Counted from the stretch's first letter, positions 35,347 to 47,800 are shown. The stretch: 64,000 bases of DNA from Basidiobolus meristosporus CBS 931.73 (GCA_002104905.1 MCFE01000012.1:186001-250000), one strand, 5' to 3'. Numbers and translations: made by a program. Notes: generated from the sequence alone by a model not told the origin.

Positions 35347-36328
35347 GGGTCGTATTTATAACTTTACATGGTCTTGGCAAAGCAAATATCAAGAAACCCT
35401 CACAGTATTATCAGGTACACAGAATGTGTTATTTCTCATGGTTGTCCAGAGACCCCAAACTTTGCACAGACGCTCTTGGAACGAAATTTACAGAAGGATC
35501 AGGCTTATAACATTTCCAAGTGAGAATTAGGGGCCATATTTAAGCATCATATCACACTCATGTCTGGATATGGGGCGGAATACCATCATCGTATTGTAAT
35601 ACAAATGCCTTCGACAAATCCAATTCAAATTCAATTTTGAAGTTTCCGAGAGTTCACGCTAGATTTGGTGTATCTTACACATACATGAGTGTCCGTTCGA
35701 GGATGGTCGAGAATGACTTGCAACTTTACAAGCGTATAAAAGCCCTGATGGGTAGTAACACGCATGTGTAATGTTTACCTCCATGAAATCCAAATCAACC
35801 CTCTCGCTACACCGTGAAATCCGCTTCCAAAACGTGAGTTGTTCGTCAGTATGAAACTCCGATTCACAAACCCACATGATCAGTTTGACCCAGCAATTCT
35901 TCCGAACTCCTGAATACTTTATAGGTGTTCGACATTAATTACTTCAGAGCCAAGGATGGCCACGGTACGTTTTGGATAATGAGCATGCAGAGCATGTATA
36001 AGCCATCCAATCTAAGCACGAAATGCTGGAGCCTGGCGTAAATCAAAGGCGGTGGAATTATTGACGAGTGGCCGTAATGTCGTTCACGTGCTTTATTCCC
36101 ATCTCACTTCAACTCCACCAAAGTCTTGTTGGGATATCTAGGGGACCCCGGTGGGCATTCTGAAAGGACACAAGATACATAAGGTGATGGTGTAAGATGA
36201 CAAAGCGGAACTTCCTTTAAAATAGGTATTGATACAGGCTGACCGGTTAGCTCAAATAGGGAATTAATAGTGTATTGAGGGCAAAGTAATAAGTTTCCAA
36301 TATAAAAGATATACAAGGATGACGGCTT
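35347..36328. other. Intergenic, no supported gene
   Basis: No convincing coding sequence. A 72-codon minus ORF at 35659-35877 lacks any recognised motif. The right end is the 3' flank of the minus-strand histidine phosphatase gene. Confidence 0.45.
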
Positions 36329-37334
36329 TCAAGCGGAGTTTTCATTCAGTTTCGGTGGTAGATTCTCGACCTCTTGAGCGGCCGCATCAGTTCGAACCAT
36401 GAGTTCCTCATACACATCCGGCTCCTTCCACTTCCTTAATGTGGCATTGAGCTTGTATCTTTCGTCGGGGGTTTTTTCCATGACAATAAACTCGCAGTGG
36501 CGAAGATTATCTTGACTTTCAAACTCCTCCACTGAAGTGCGGAACCACCGCATGACAAACAGCCTAGCCATTAAACCGTGTGTGACCAACACCAGCACAG
36601 AGGGGAAATCGGGTTTGTCAAAAGCTCGGTGCAGACTTTCAATGAAGGTACTCAAACGGTCATATACATCCGCTCCGGATTCACCATTTGGGATTCGATA
36701 ATAACTATTCCATAATTAGACAAAGCAGCGTAATGAAAATCATAGCAAGTCGATATTTACAAGTGGCCATATTTCTCCCGCTCCTCACATATCTTCTTCA
36801 TAATTTCTGGAGGGGCCTGGAAGTTTCCCCAATCTAATTGCGGAGGTAAATAATAAGAGGGGCGTGGGAGATACGGATAAAGCTACTTTCCTTGCTCACG
36901 CAACCTTGGCTCCTCATACACAATATATTCCTTGGTGCTCAACGTGCTTGAAAGCTCCTTAAACGTTTGTCGAGTCCTTAGATAAGGGGAAACGTAGAAC
37001 TGCAGTTTATCGGTCGGCAGAATCTCCTGTTGTAGCCTCTTGCCAGCTTCTCGGGCTTGCTCGACACCTTTCTTGGTTAGCCGTATCTTGTGGTCCGGAA
37101 CCACTCGATGAATGGATTTATCTAAATTGGCTACTGATTCGCCGTGTCGTAGGAGGATAATCTTACGCGGCCTTTGCCAAATTGACGTAGTGCTAGAAAA
37201 GGGAGAATTGCCCCAAGGAGCTCTACGACTAAAAAATGGGTTCAGACGGCTGTTCTACGGAGCTATCAATATACGACTCACCAGTGAAGCTTGTTGGGCA
37301 GAGGGAAGCCACGCTGAACAACTCTTGTGGGCAT
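36329..37334 (-). CDS. Histidine phosphatase (phosphoglycerate-mutase-like)
   Basis: Four exons on the minus strand: 37334-37282, 37192-36891, 36833-36761 and 36704-36329, giving 267 aa. The catalytic RHGES motif has the phospho-accepting His at about residue 34 (KIILLRHGESVANLDKS). A YVSPYLRTRQTF segment, an EQ-DWGNF segment, IPNGESGADVYDR and a second catalytic His in LVTHGLMARL (about 185) follow. These are hallmarks of the histidine-phosphatase branch-1 family, closest in style to small fungal broad-range acid phosphatases such as yeast Det1. The second intron (36834-36890) has a GA instead of GT donor; without its removal the frame stops after REQGK. The first exon (MPTRVVQRGFPL...) is inferred from a good GTGAGT donor and phase. 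Homologues conserve the REQDWGNF motif that the unusual splice restores. Confidence 0.78.
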
Positions 37335-37877
37335 GTGCGAAAGCAACGATGATTTTGGGGGAGTGGTAAACAGAAAGACGGTCTGAGAAACGTGAAGCAG
37401 CAAGAAGTAATGATTGATGACTGATTACTTTATAAATCTGGTTAACGGAGATGGTTATTTACCGCCAATATCAAATACAACGAATTATCCTGCTTCCGAT
37501 TTGGCATCAGCAGACCTTGCTCCGATTTAAAGCAAAAGTGACTGGGAATAGATCCCAAACAAATATGATTATCTTTGGAGTATCAAATCACTGGATTCCA
37601 CAATCATTGACCGTGTGAATATTTGCCGAACTAAACCTGTGAATCAATCACACAACCTTCACACATACCCTTTTCCACTCAAAAGTACATGGACCATAGC
37701 TATCTTATACAATGACCTATCGGAGATGTCATTTGTTAGGTAATCATCGAAGTAAGCCACCTAGATCAATCTACAAAACCGTGCAGTTAGTTCAACTAAT
37801 TTGCTGTATGAGTTCTGATCACTGCGACACCCAACCACTCTACAACTAGCCACACGTCAACTTTTTTGAGTACTCAG
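37335..37877. other. Intergenic between divergent starts
   Basis: No gene is visible. This is the likely promoter of the histidine phosphatase (minus) and possibly of the small ORF at 37878 (plus). Confidence 0.5.
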
Positions 37878-38099
37878 ATGCTAAGCGGTTTGGGTGGTTT
37901 GGGTGGTTTGTCTTTTCCAAAGAATACGGAAGAGCAGCCTGAATCTTTTGTGGCATCATTGTCGCTTGAGGTTCTACCTGATGAAGTTACCCCCGTTGAA
38001 GTTTATATATTCATATTGGTCGCATCTGCTGCCATATGTTTATTCTCTACATATAGATCACATTACGAACATAGCATTAACATCTATAGGACGTCCTGA
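37878..38099 (+). CDS. Possible small single-pass membrane protein
   Basis: An ATG-initiated frame of 73 aa reads MLSGLGGLGGLSF, then an acidic segment, then a likely transmembrane helix (VEVYIFILVASAAICLF). Its last 42 bases are antisense to the final exon of the metacaspase gene. The family is unknown. The acidic and proline content before the helix looks protein-like, but the length allows chance occurrence; a 3' intron cannot be excluded. Confidence 0.3.
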   Translation: MLSGLGGLGGLSFPKNTEEQPESFVASLSLEVLPDEVTPVEVYIFILVASAAICLFSTYRSHYEHSINIYRTS

Positions 38100-40003
38100 A
38101 GACATGGACGGTTGTTGTGTGTATCCTTTGTCAACCATGATTTGGCGTAGAGTCTGCAGTAACTGCAAATAGGTTAGGTTCTTGGTGCGACTCAGCGCAG
38201 TAATGAACGCATAGGACATGGCCCCCGTATTTCCAAAGCCTTCCTGAGATGTATCCGCTGAGGTTTGATAATCCTTACATCTTGAATAACAAGTTTGAGT
38301 GGAATGGTCCGATACGCAATACACACATATAGGCTTACTAACCCACTAAACATGATCACATCTGCCACCGATGATTTTGCTTCTTGGTTTCGCCTCTCCT
38401 TGCCTTTGGCATCTAGCATGTTTCCTAGCAAAGAGACCACTGCGATGGGTGACATGGCAGAGGCAGGATCCAGCATGGCCCGTTGAAGTGAATGACCTGC
38501 CAGTGCCATTGGATTCATTTCCTTGAGTTTCCCGTGGCTACTATACACATATGGGAGGTCCATAACAGTTCCAGAATGACAAGAATCAAACACTGCAGTC
38601 AAACGTACACCAGGGGGAAGGCGGCGTACAAGAATTGCATTGATTTCCTTTGTGATACAATCTTCGGTGAGTAAACAGGGAACAGCATATCTAATCAAGT
38701 GCAATCACTTCACATACGTCATCCACAATCTCCCCTGCTTGCTTGTAATCCACTGGCAAAATCGTTTCGTCCGTCCCGTCTAACTCGTCGCCATCAAGAT
38801 CCTCTGTCTGTTGGAAATCCATTGAGTTGACACATCAACACACTCTACTTGAGGTGGTGCTTGATATCTTACCTGCCCCCCATGCCCAGAGTAATGTAGA
38901 AAATATGCGTCGTTAGGCTGGGCACCATTCACAAGCCAGTTCATCCCATTAATAATATTTGCTCTGGTTGGCTGGAACCTTGGATCACGTTGATCGTCCG
39001 TTAGAATCACCATATCCTGGGATCTAAAGCCGTAATGCTCCATGAGGAATCTTTTCATATTGTGCACATCATTTATGCAGCCTAATGGAAATAGAACCTA
39101 ATCAGTCACATTGAAGTTGTATCCAGCCCGCGATGCATGCCTACCTCTGAGTTGAGCGCTTGTGCCGATATAGTTGATTCCAATTAATAAGGCCTTTCTA
39201 TTTCCTGAGCATTGAGATATCATAGGGTGAAAATTGAAAGTCGGGCGTACTCCATTTTGGTAACCGCCGGGAGCAGCGCTTGGCGGAACTGGCATATTGT
39301 ACGAATTAATCGGTGGCGGTCCATAAAGATTGCCAGCATTCTGTTGCAGTGGTGGGCCGTACGAAATCTTTGGACCTGGCTGCAATGGAGCGTCATATAC
39401 ATTTGGAGGTGGAGTGTATGGTGGCGGTGGCGGCTCCTCTGAAGAAACCGATATTCTCGGTGGCACGTTGTAATGCGTATTTGGGGGAGCGTAGTTGCTA
39501 TAGGTAGAGCATCCCGACGATAGTGGAGGATATCCGTTGTAATTCGAGTGAGATTGAGGTGGTGGCGGTGGGGGATATTCGTTATAATTGGATTGGTTTC
39601 GAGGTGGTGGTGGGGGATATCCATTATAGTTGGATTGGCTTTGAGTGGGCGGTGGTGGGGGGTATTGCATGTAATTGGATTGACTTTGAGGGGGTGGTGG
39701 TGGGGGATACTGGTTGTAATTGGATTGGTTTTGAGGGGGTGGTGGTGGCGGGCAATCGTTGTAGTTGGATTGACTTCGAGGTGGTGGTGGTGGGGGATAC
39801 TGGTTGTAATTAGATTGACTTCGAGGTGGTGGTGGGGGAGGAGGAGGACAATCGTTGTAGTTGGATTGACTTCGCGGTGGTGGTGGCGGCGGCGGTGGGT
39901 ATCCATTATAACCAGGCTGCGGTGGGGGTGGTTGGTTGTATTGCTGTGATGGTGGGCAGTATGGAGGCCCGCCGCCATTATAATTTTGTTGGGAATAATA
40001 CAT
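38058..40003 (-). CDS. Type I metacaspase with proline-rich prodomain
   Basis: Five exons on the minus strand: 40003-39145, 39081-38873, 38807-38718, 38647-38343 and 38280-38058. Introns are 63, 65, 70 and 62 nt, all GT-AG and phase-consistent. The product is 561 aa. Residues 1 to about 170 form a Gln/Tyr/Pro-rich prodomain with about eight tandem units of the form (S)QSNYN-x-x-PPPPP. The p20 domain follows: [25 protein letters not shown], catalytic HYSGHGGQ (H353), [24 protein letters not shown] and catalytic FDSCHSG (C409). The p10-like end reads [11 protein letters not shown] and ...GAMSYAFI. This is a calcium-dependent Arg/Lys-specific cysteine protease acting in stress response, proteostasis and cell death. 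The third splice (acceptor CACAAAG) was chosen because it gives VDDEINAIL as in the family. Confidence 0.92.
39510..39910. repeat. In-frame minisatellite coding for the metacaspase prodomain
   Basis: About eight units of roughly 42-54 bp encode QSNYN plus two residues plus five to eight prolines. On the plus strand it appears as repeated GTAATTGGATTG(A/G) and GGTGGTGGTGG tracts. Unit length and proline number vary, typical of slippage. Confidence 0.85.
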
Positions 40004-40054
40004 ACTCTACTCTATAGTAGGTTCTGGATCCTCTCCTTACACGCTACCACAATA

Positions 40055-40579
40055 ATGCCAAGGAAAAAAGAGTCGAAAAGGCCTTTTCTCCAAGAAATTG
40101 TCCAGAGAAACGAATATGTTGTCTACAATGTGTGCCAAGCAAGTATAAAACAGCATTCATGGGTTGCTTTGACGACTTTTTATACGAATCACATGGAGAT
40201 ATTACCTAAGTTGGCTACCATTAGTTTTGTATGTTTGTATTTATCCAATAACTCAAGGCCATCACCTCATGGGTTTCAAACTAAGCACATGAAGATCCAT
40301 TTCAAGTTAGTCGGGCCATCTTATCTCGTTTATTGGCTGATGCTAACTATCTAGAACAATCCACATTTGCAGCGGTGTTTTATTGGCTGCCCGTCACCTA
40401 ATTATAGCCCGCTTAGAATGATGGAGAAAGAATTTAGGCAGCTCTTGATTCACTACCATGCGATGCCCCTGTTAACATTAAGAAAAGATAAGCAGTTTGG
40501 TAGATCAATACGCAGATTTGTGGGCGAATTGGTCAAGCATCAATCTACTGATAAGTTAAACAATATTTGTGCAAGCTAG
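40055..40579 (+). CDS. Hypothetical protein, possible decayed zinc-finger-like gene
   Basis: An ATG-initiated frame (MPRKKESKRPFLQEIV...) can be joined from 40309 to 40355 across a 45-nt intron with branch GCTAAC and acceptor TATCTAG, then runs to a stop at 40579, giving 159 aa. The donor (GTCGGG) is weak. Scattered Cys and His (VCLYL, HMKIHFK, CFIGCPSP) are suggestive of zinc-binding but no regular C2H2 finger can be aligned. A further frame at 40721-41002 on the same strand could be a third exon or chance. Confidence 0.28.
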
Positions 40580-41002
40580 GGGTTACCAACTCTATGCTAC
40601 AAATTCGTCAGTGACTAGGCTTTTTTGTTCATTAGCCAGGTTTGAGAATCTGAAGTTCAACCAGGAACCCTATTATGCGCCATTATTACGATGCAAAGAT
40701 AGTACATCATCCCGCAGAGGATGCACAAGCCTCTGCTGAGACAACAGCAAAAGATAGTAAATCATATTGAATTTGATGATGGATTTCTAAGAATGTCTGG
40801 AACTCGTCCTATGGATAGCAGAGGATTACTCAATACCATAAATCACCATGCATCTAAACATACTAGAATTCTGGCAAAGTCTACCAAATGTACCGAAAGC
40901 AGGCATAGACTCCAACTTTCCGAAAATCGCTGGCCAGTAGATTCTCAGTTAACGATAAGAAAACCTGACCAATGTCCACAAGCTAGACTAAAAATTCTAT
41001 AG

Positions 41003-42219
41003 GGTCTCTTTATTAAACTGATCCACCGGAAATATTGGGGAAAGTTAAACAAGAAATGTTGCCTTGAAATTCATCTTTTCCTCGAAACACCTAATTTGTT
41101 TAGATGGTCATTTGATCATTCATGTTAAACTAAGCAGGTATGCTTCCAAAGCAAAAACTGATCACTCATAAATACATTGTATTGACACAGGTGCTAGTCA
41201 TATAAGCACTCTCCTGTCTAATGTGAAGTATACCGGAACGGGACTAACGTAACCAGACATGTGGCTGCAAGAAAGCCATGGGGATGTATAACTTGCTTGA
41301 ATTACAGATCTGATTACAGATGCTTGGTGGGTGGAAATGTAGCCCCATGCAAAATCGCTTCTCACAAATTATCAGCCTTCAGAATACGTGAACGTGCTAA
41401 TCGGCAATGGGTTATATAGATGTAGCTTCTGCTACCTGTTGCCGTCACACTAGAAACGGGTAAACATTAATTCGTGAATTCTACTTGGACCAAATACAGA
41501 AATGGAATAATCTAGGTTGCTTGGTACAAGATGAGTTGATCAGCTGTGCGTTATGTGGACAAGATTATATCATTTGAGGATGTCCCGGTTTCAAGTAAAA
41601 CGTAGGGATTCATGCTTATTTGATTTTAGTGGATCCTATCTGGCTATGCGCCAGTCACGATTTGATCCGCAACCTATGAGACTGCTCACCTATATCTGTG
41701 TGGCTCTCTAATGCAAAAAAGATTCCTTTCCATGTTGCTCTCCCGTGTGTTTCATCCATGGAGCTCGGATAGAACATAGGATGTTGTTTCCATTGCTCCC
41801 AAATCCCATACTTGCATTTACATAATATCAACTATTAAGGAAATCAGGGAGTTTACTTCCAATCATTGAACTTCAGAACATCCAATTTACCAACTGCCAA
41901 GCCTTTTCTCCATTCACAGTAATTTCTAATCCTAGTTTATGTTGCGACGCAAGCCAAGCTTTATAGTCACCATTTGGCCACCGCTGATATATCATGAGGT
42001 TCGGAGAAAGGCATCTATTTATCTTTCTAACTTTTCCATTCGCTTTTGAACCTTAGCTTACCATATTCCATTCCGGAAACAAACTAATTCCCTTGCGCCT
42101 TCGAACCTTCATTGTGCTTACTCCACCTCTACCTGCCACCTAATATATAGTTGTACTGTCAGCTGGCATATTGACATTAACTTGAGAATCTTTTTCGATA
42201 GTACTATATATTTGAATAT
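41003..42219. other. Intergenic, upstream region of the PacC gene
   Basis: No coding sequence is supported. Two copies of the PacC consensus GCCAAG occur on the plus strand at 41896-41901 and 41953-41958, about 320 and 265 bp before the pacC start codon. Pyrimidine-rich sequence precedes the ATG. Confidence 0.5.
41896..41958 (+). promoter_or_regulatory. Candidate PacC-binding sites (GCCAAG, two copies)
   Basis: Two exact GCCARG-type hexamers 57 bp apart lie ahead of the pacC-like gene. PacC is known to autoregulate in Aspergillus, so they are plausible, but hexamers of this kind are expected by chance at this density. Confidence 0.25.
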
Positions 42220-44419
42220 ATGGAGTATTTCATCGGAATCTATACTTGTCTTTGGGACGAGTGTGGTTTAGTATTTACCGACCCCGAAGCACTATATTCT
42301 CACTTAACTGACGATCACGTTGGCCGTAAATCTACAAATAACCTTTGCCTTACTTGCCATTGGGGAGGCTGTAAAGTATCGACTGTCAAGAGAGATCATA
42401 TAACGTCGCATTTGCGCGTCCACGTGCCCTTAAAGCCATATCCATGCAAAGTTTGTGTCAAAATACGATATTTGTCTCGATTACCTTTGCGCTAACCCTC
42501 TTCAAAGTATTGTCGCAAACCCTTTAAACGTCCACAAGATCAAAGAAAACATGAAAAAATCCATGAACAAGCACACCGTCGGCAATCGTTGCAGCTACCG
42601 CAAACTACTGGGAGACATAACAGATCCTGCTCCTTGTCGTCGCTGAATCCCTCGATAGGGCGGACTTCGTTTCCTTTTGGTATGTTTCGTTGAATAGCGA
42701 ACGGAGAGGTTTCTGGTGCAGGCTAGCGTGGCTAGCTCACCTAGGATCTTGAGTTCGTATTCTTCATGTCCGGCTACTAATGCTTTTTTCAATACATCAT
42801 CTAGGCTCTTCTCCTTATTCCGATGTTTCTGACCATCTTGACCCGGGATTTATGAAATCCAGTCACGAATATAATACGTTTGATTTGCAGCAGAAGCCTG
42901 TGTCTCGATATCCCGACCAGTACACCTATAGTGGTTTTTCATTTGATCCCGAATTTCTGACGAATGATACTACCAAGAAGCGATCACACAGCTATGGAGT
43001 ACAAGACTTCTTTCAGGATGTGAAGAAGCAGAAATTGCCGATAGAGTATAACCTCGGTAAGTGTGTATCCCGTGATTCTCCAAGAAGCCAGAATTGACCA
43101 TTTCAACCTACTTAGACATGGCCAACGTGCTGAATGTTGTGGGAAAATACGTATTTGATGATGGGGTGCAGCAAATTCCCAACTCCATGTCAGATCAGGA
43201 TCGCTCAGCCTATTTGAATTTCATGGAATCACTGAAGCTCCAGATAGACAGCTCGATCAACAACGACTTGACCAACTATTCACCTCCATCAAGCGCTAGC
43301 CTTCAAGGTGGTTGTGGTATCAATGTCAATGATCCAGGAACTTTGCAAGTCCCCCTATCCGAGTCATCTACTGAGCTTTCATATGGCATCGACGGCGTAA
43401 ATCATAGCCTTGATCCCTACGTGTCCAGTTGCACCAGCGAATATGTGCCTGCGTTCCCAGAAAACACGCTCAGCTCGAACACAGATTTCAGCGGAAATTA
43501 CAGTGCAATGGCGCCCAGCGATGTGGACTTCACGTTCAAGTTTCCCACGGACCCTACAGGATCATATCTTGATGGGCAACAACCATACCTGGAGATTGAC
43601 ACCAACACAAATACACTCACCAATAATGACCTCAACACATTACACTCCGCGAGCCCGTCGCCCTCTTCAAGCAATAGCTTTAGCTCTATTGACCCAACAA
43701 GTGTTGCATATAATATCCCTCTGCACGGCGCCTCTCACAACAACAACGTCATCATTGCCCCCAGTCCAAAGAAGAGTAACGCCGGTCGTATGGACGATTC
43801 GCCCCTGTTCAGAGGACCAGGGCTTTCGCACCCTCTGTATACCTCTATGGGACCTCAACGACAGATTACCGACCATAGACGCCGTGCTTCTGATATTGCT
43901 CGCCTTCAACCCTCCATTGAAACTGCCCATACGGCGCTTAACAAGACTAGTGAGAACGTGACCATTACGGTCTCCAAGCCCACTTCGCCATCATCCGATA
44001 GCGAGCGCTCCTCACGCTCAACTCATGTTGCTATTCGTGCTCGATCGGTCTCCCCCAACAGGACAGTAAATGGAAGTGCTAACCTCAAGGTCAGCTCTGA
44101 GGATCCAAGAATGAGACGGAGACTCTCTGCCGGCTCAGTCGCTTCCACCAACAAGGGTACGGCAATCTCAGAGCGCCGGGGTGTGGCTCAGCCCTATAGA
44201 TCCACTCTTGATGAGCGAAAGTACCACTCCAAGCTGCTTAGCCTACTCATTCAAAAGCTCCAGGCATCAGAGAGTTCCGAGCAGGAATCAGGTGAAGGTA
44301 CGGGGCTGGAGCCCAACTCCGAGGTCAAGACTACATATAGCAGAGCTGATACAGGGGATGCTATGGAGAAGCTTCAAGCCCAAATTAATGCCATTCATAT
44401 TGGAGAATGTAACAATTAG
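42220..44419 (+). CDS. pacC: PacC/Rim101 pH-response transcription factor
   Basis: Four exons, 42220-42450, 42508-42679, 42805-43056 and 43116-44419, with introns of 57, 125 and 59 nt, encode 652 aa. Three C2H2 fingers define the family. Finger 1 is C10/C15/H28/H33. The linker [12 protein letters not shown] is almost invariant in PacC. Finger 2 is C46/C51/H64/H68. Finger 3 is C76/C79/H92/H96 and is assembled across the first splice ([17 protein letters not shown]), which proves that intron. PacC binds GCCARG sites in the nucleus and drives alkaline-pH genes after proteolytic activation through the Pal/Rim pathway. The long C-terminal half is Ser-rich, with [17 protein letters not shown] near the end. 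I saw no canonical YPxL PalA-binding motif. The ATG lies only nine residues before finger 1, so the N-terminus is short. Confidence 0.92.
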
Positions 44420-44819
44420 CTCATTAATTATTAAAGAAGCATCAAAATTCCACCGCTCAAATATTGTAACATGTCTAATCAGTCTATCCATGTATCTGCC
44501 TAACTTTATTAAATCAATTTCAATATACGGGGCTTCCGATGAATTCCCGAATCCAATTCGTGTGGACACCCATCAGAATGGTAATCAAGTGATAGCTGAA
44601 AGAAGTAATATGAAAGCCAAAATTTCTGCTGCGAAACCATACTTTATCATGTCACACGGAATTTGAACTTCCCCTCAAATCAACCTTCACTCGGTCCAGG
44701 ATTTTAATCATACTCGTATCGCCTTCCTTCAATAGCACCAATATATTTCATTAATATCGTGACTTGGTTTGATAACTCAGCTTCTGTTCACCGGAGTGTA
44801 TTAAAATACTTCTCTAAAA

Positions 44820-47800
44820 ATGTCCTATCAGCCGATAGAGGTGACCTATTCCTCGTTTTCACACGATCTTGAGGAAGGAGTGCCCGCTCAGGACAGTGAT
44901 TCTTTTGACTCAATCATCGACTTACGACCAACCGAACTGAAATTGAGACGTCGATATACGGACACTCAGAGCTTGAACAATCCGGAGATTGATAGTATAA
45001 TGCCAGTTCTGAGAGAGGGGTTCGCTACTAGCATCATGGATGGGACTATCTATGAAATGTCGTTCCAGATCTTGTGGTCAGATGTGACTCGTGCAAGCAG
45101 AGAGCATGTCCTTGCTGTATACAGTAAGGAATCCCCCGAAGCCGATTGGTCACTGATAGCGCGCACGGAGTTCACAAACAGCAAGGTAAGGCTACGCTTT
45201 CCCAGTGCTCGGTTTCCTAGTGATCTTTGATGGTGACCCTTCATTCACCCTCCTTGCACCCTACTAGGAGAATCGGTCGATATTTGTGGTGACTGTGCCC
45301 TTTGAGGCAGAAGAGGCCTCGCCAGATGCCCACTATAGATTTTCAGTACAAACCAACATGAGTAAGAAATCGGAAGTCATAGGATTCGCTGAATGCCATA
45401 GAGAACAATTGCTACTCTGCTGCGAGAATGGGGAGCCCGGCACTTTAACTTTAGACTTGAAGCATAAAGCCTCCGAACAGCTTCTGATAGATAAGAAGCT
45501 GGGATCCGTATCGATCTTTATGGGTAACGTACGTGTCGCATCGGTTTCACTTCCATACGATTGTTGACTATGCGAGAAACTAACCGCTTTAATGATTATT
45601 TTTCAGATTCTGCGCGTACCCAGATCCGAAGGACTGCCCTTGCTGAAAGTATTCTCACCCTCCATACAGCAAACCTACCAACTGGTAAGCAATCTGCAGA
45701 CCCGCCTGAGAGTTCACGAAACGCTATCCGAGTCGCCGTTTGCATCTTCGTTGCCATGTAAGCTGTTGGGACTCTTCATTAATGAGGAGAGAGATATTAT
45801 CCAAGAATTGGAATCCCTTGATTTCTCCTACATAGACAACACGGATCTAAACAACCAGTTTCTCTCGCTCATGGAGGACTTGAAATCCGTTCAAATAGAC
45901 CGTCACCGGGATCTCCTAGAATACTACGCGGATATATTCCATGAGCTAAACTACAAGCTGCAGCACAAGATCACCTCTGGAGAAGGTGACTTCCGTAGGA
46001 GCCCTGAAAAGAGGAACGAAGAGCTGCAGTGGTTGCCGCTAAACTGCTGCATACAGAAGATGAGGGTAGAGGAGATCGAGCAAGTCAAAAGTAAGAGAGG
46101 CTAATGACCCCCAACCCCTCCCAAAGAGGAAGCTAACCTTTCGCGATGATTTTAGTCTCGAACTATTCGATTGTGACGTGCGGCGCTTTGAGTGCCCATG
46201 CCTTCGATCGCCAACACAAAACCGAAAGACCCGAAACGAATGTTCACCAGCCCTCCTACTTTACTGGATATGTAGATCACACCGTTCAGAATTTCAAGTC
46301 GGACGTACAGAGCCTAACCGACGCTATAAGGCGGTGCGTCCTGACGATCATGGAGAACATCCAACGTGATACCATAAACAATCCCGAGCTCAAGAAGCAG
46401 TTGAGCGAATTGAAATTCCTGGCAAACGAGACGCGCAAATATACCGTGAACTTCCTTGACACCACCATGTTCCAAGAGGGGGTCGTTATCAAGGATCCCA
46501 CTATCGCATCCGTATGTGAAGAGGTTGATCTGATTAGCTATCAGCTGAATGAAGAGAGCTTGTCTAGTCTACACGAGTTGATCTGTTCACTAGACGAATC
46601 TCAGAAAAACCCGCTCACCGTGCGTGTGCTGCTGCAAGAATGTCTGGACCAGATCCAGGCATCCAATCTGCATATCAAGGTGCGGCTTCTCTCGCTCATC
46701 GACTTCTTTATGCTCTCCATAGACAAGAAGCACACTCGAAATGTAACGCAAAGAAAACGAGATGATGTCACATTCTCACAAGCAATCACGGCAATCGCCA
46801 CCGGCTTTGTCTGCATGGTAGACGAGTGCTTGGAAACATTGAACCCATACAAATCCGAGAGACACCAGTTCCTTTGGTCGTTGTTCTGGGAGCGGTTAGA
46901 GCAAGTGGGATTTCTGTGCCAGTTCGAAAGCCTCCTGAGTGTTCACGGTCAAGAGAACACCATGCTACACGATACTTACCAAGCACTATGTGAAGTTGAG
47001 CGCTCTGTAAAGATCGGCTTCCACGCTATACCAGAAGACTTCAAAATCGACCAATCACTAGATATCCTTGGCCACCATGGGTCTATTGTCATATCGATCG
47101 GAATCCCCGAGATCTATTTTGCAAAGATGAATTCCCCGCTGCAAAATGGGACTCAGATCTCTGTGAAGCCGATGCTTTTCACCCAGGGCATCAACCAACA
47201 ACAGGCCTTGGCTAGCATGATGGGGAGCTTCAAATTCCAAAACAAAATCAACAGGGAAAACTACGAAAGATATCACCTCTACCTGATGAAGTACAAGCAT
47301 TGGTGGCAAGCAAAGTCCACCTCGGATAGCTATCTTGGTTACTGGTCGAAGGCCGATCAAATGATGGTGAAGTTAAAAGAAGAAATAGGCAACGGAAACC
47401 GTACCACAGGAAAATCTTGGAGGCTTCGACCCAATGCCTCCCCAACCATTTTACAAACTGCCTCAGAACTCACTTCACTTATCGGCTCATATCCTCAACC
47501 TGACGCTTCTTCGCAATCTCTACCAGGGCCTGATCCGTGCACCAGCAGCGCACACACCTCTAGGCCCCAAATCACTGCCTATTTTACGTTACCCCGTTGT
47601 TCAATGCGCTTCACCATGTGCAAATCCGCCAAAGATCGGACATCAATGTCAGTAACCTTGGAGCAAGCAAATATCTTGGAAAAGCAACACCAGCTTTCGA
47701 AAGAATACTATCAGCAGATACTCAAAGCAATGCGTGAAGAGTGTGGTGTAAGACTTGCAAACATCGAAAGAAATTTCAAAATTGGCTTATGGGAGGCCCA

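Noticed and set aside
39523-39949. Plus-strand Gly/Trp/Val-rich ORFs of 96 and 133 codons
   Set aside because: They are antisense shadows of the polyproline repeat of the metacaspase exon on the minus strand.
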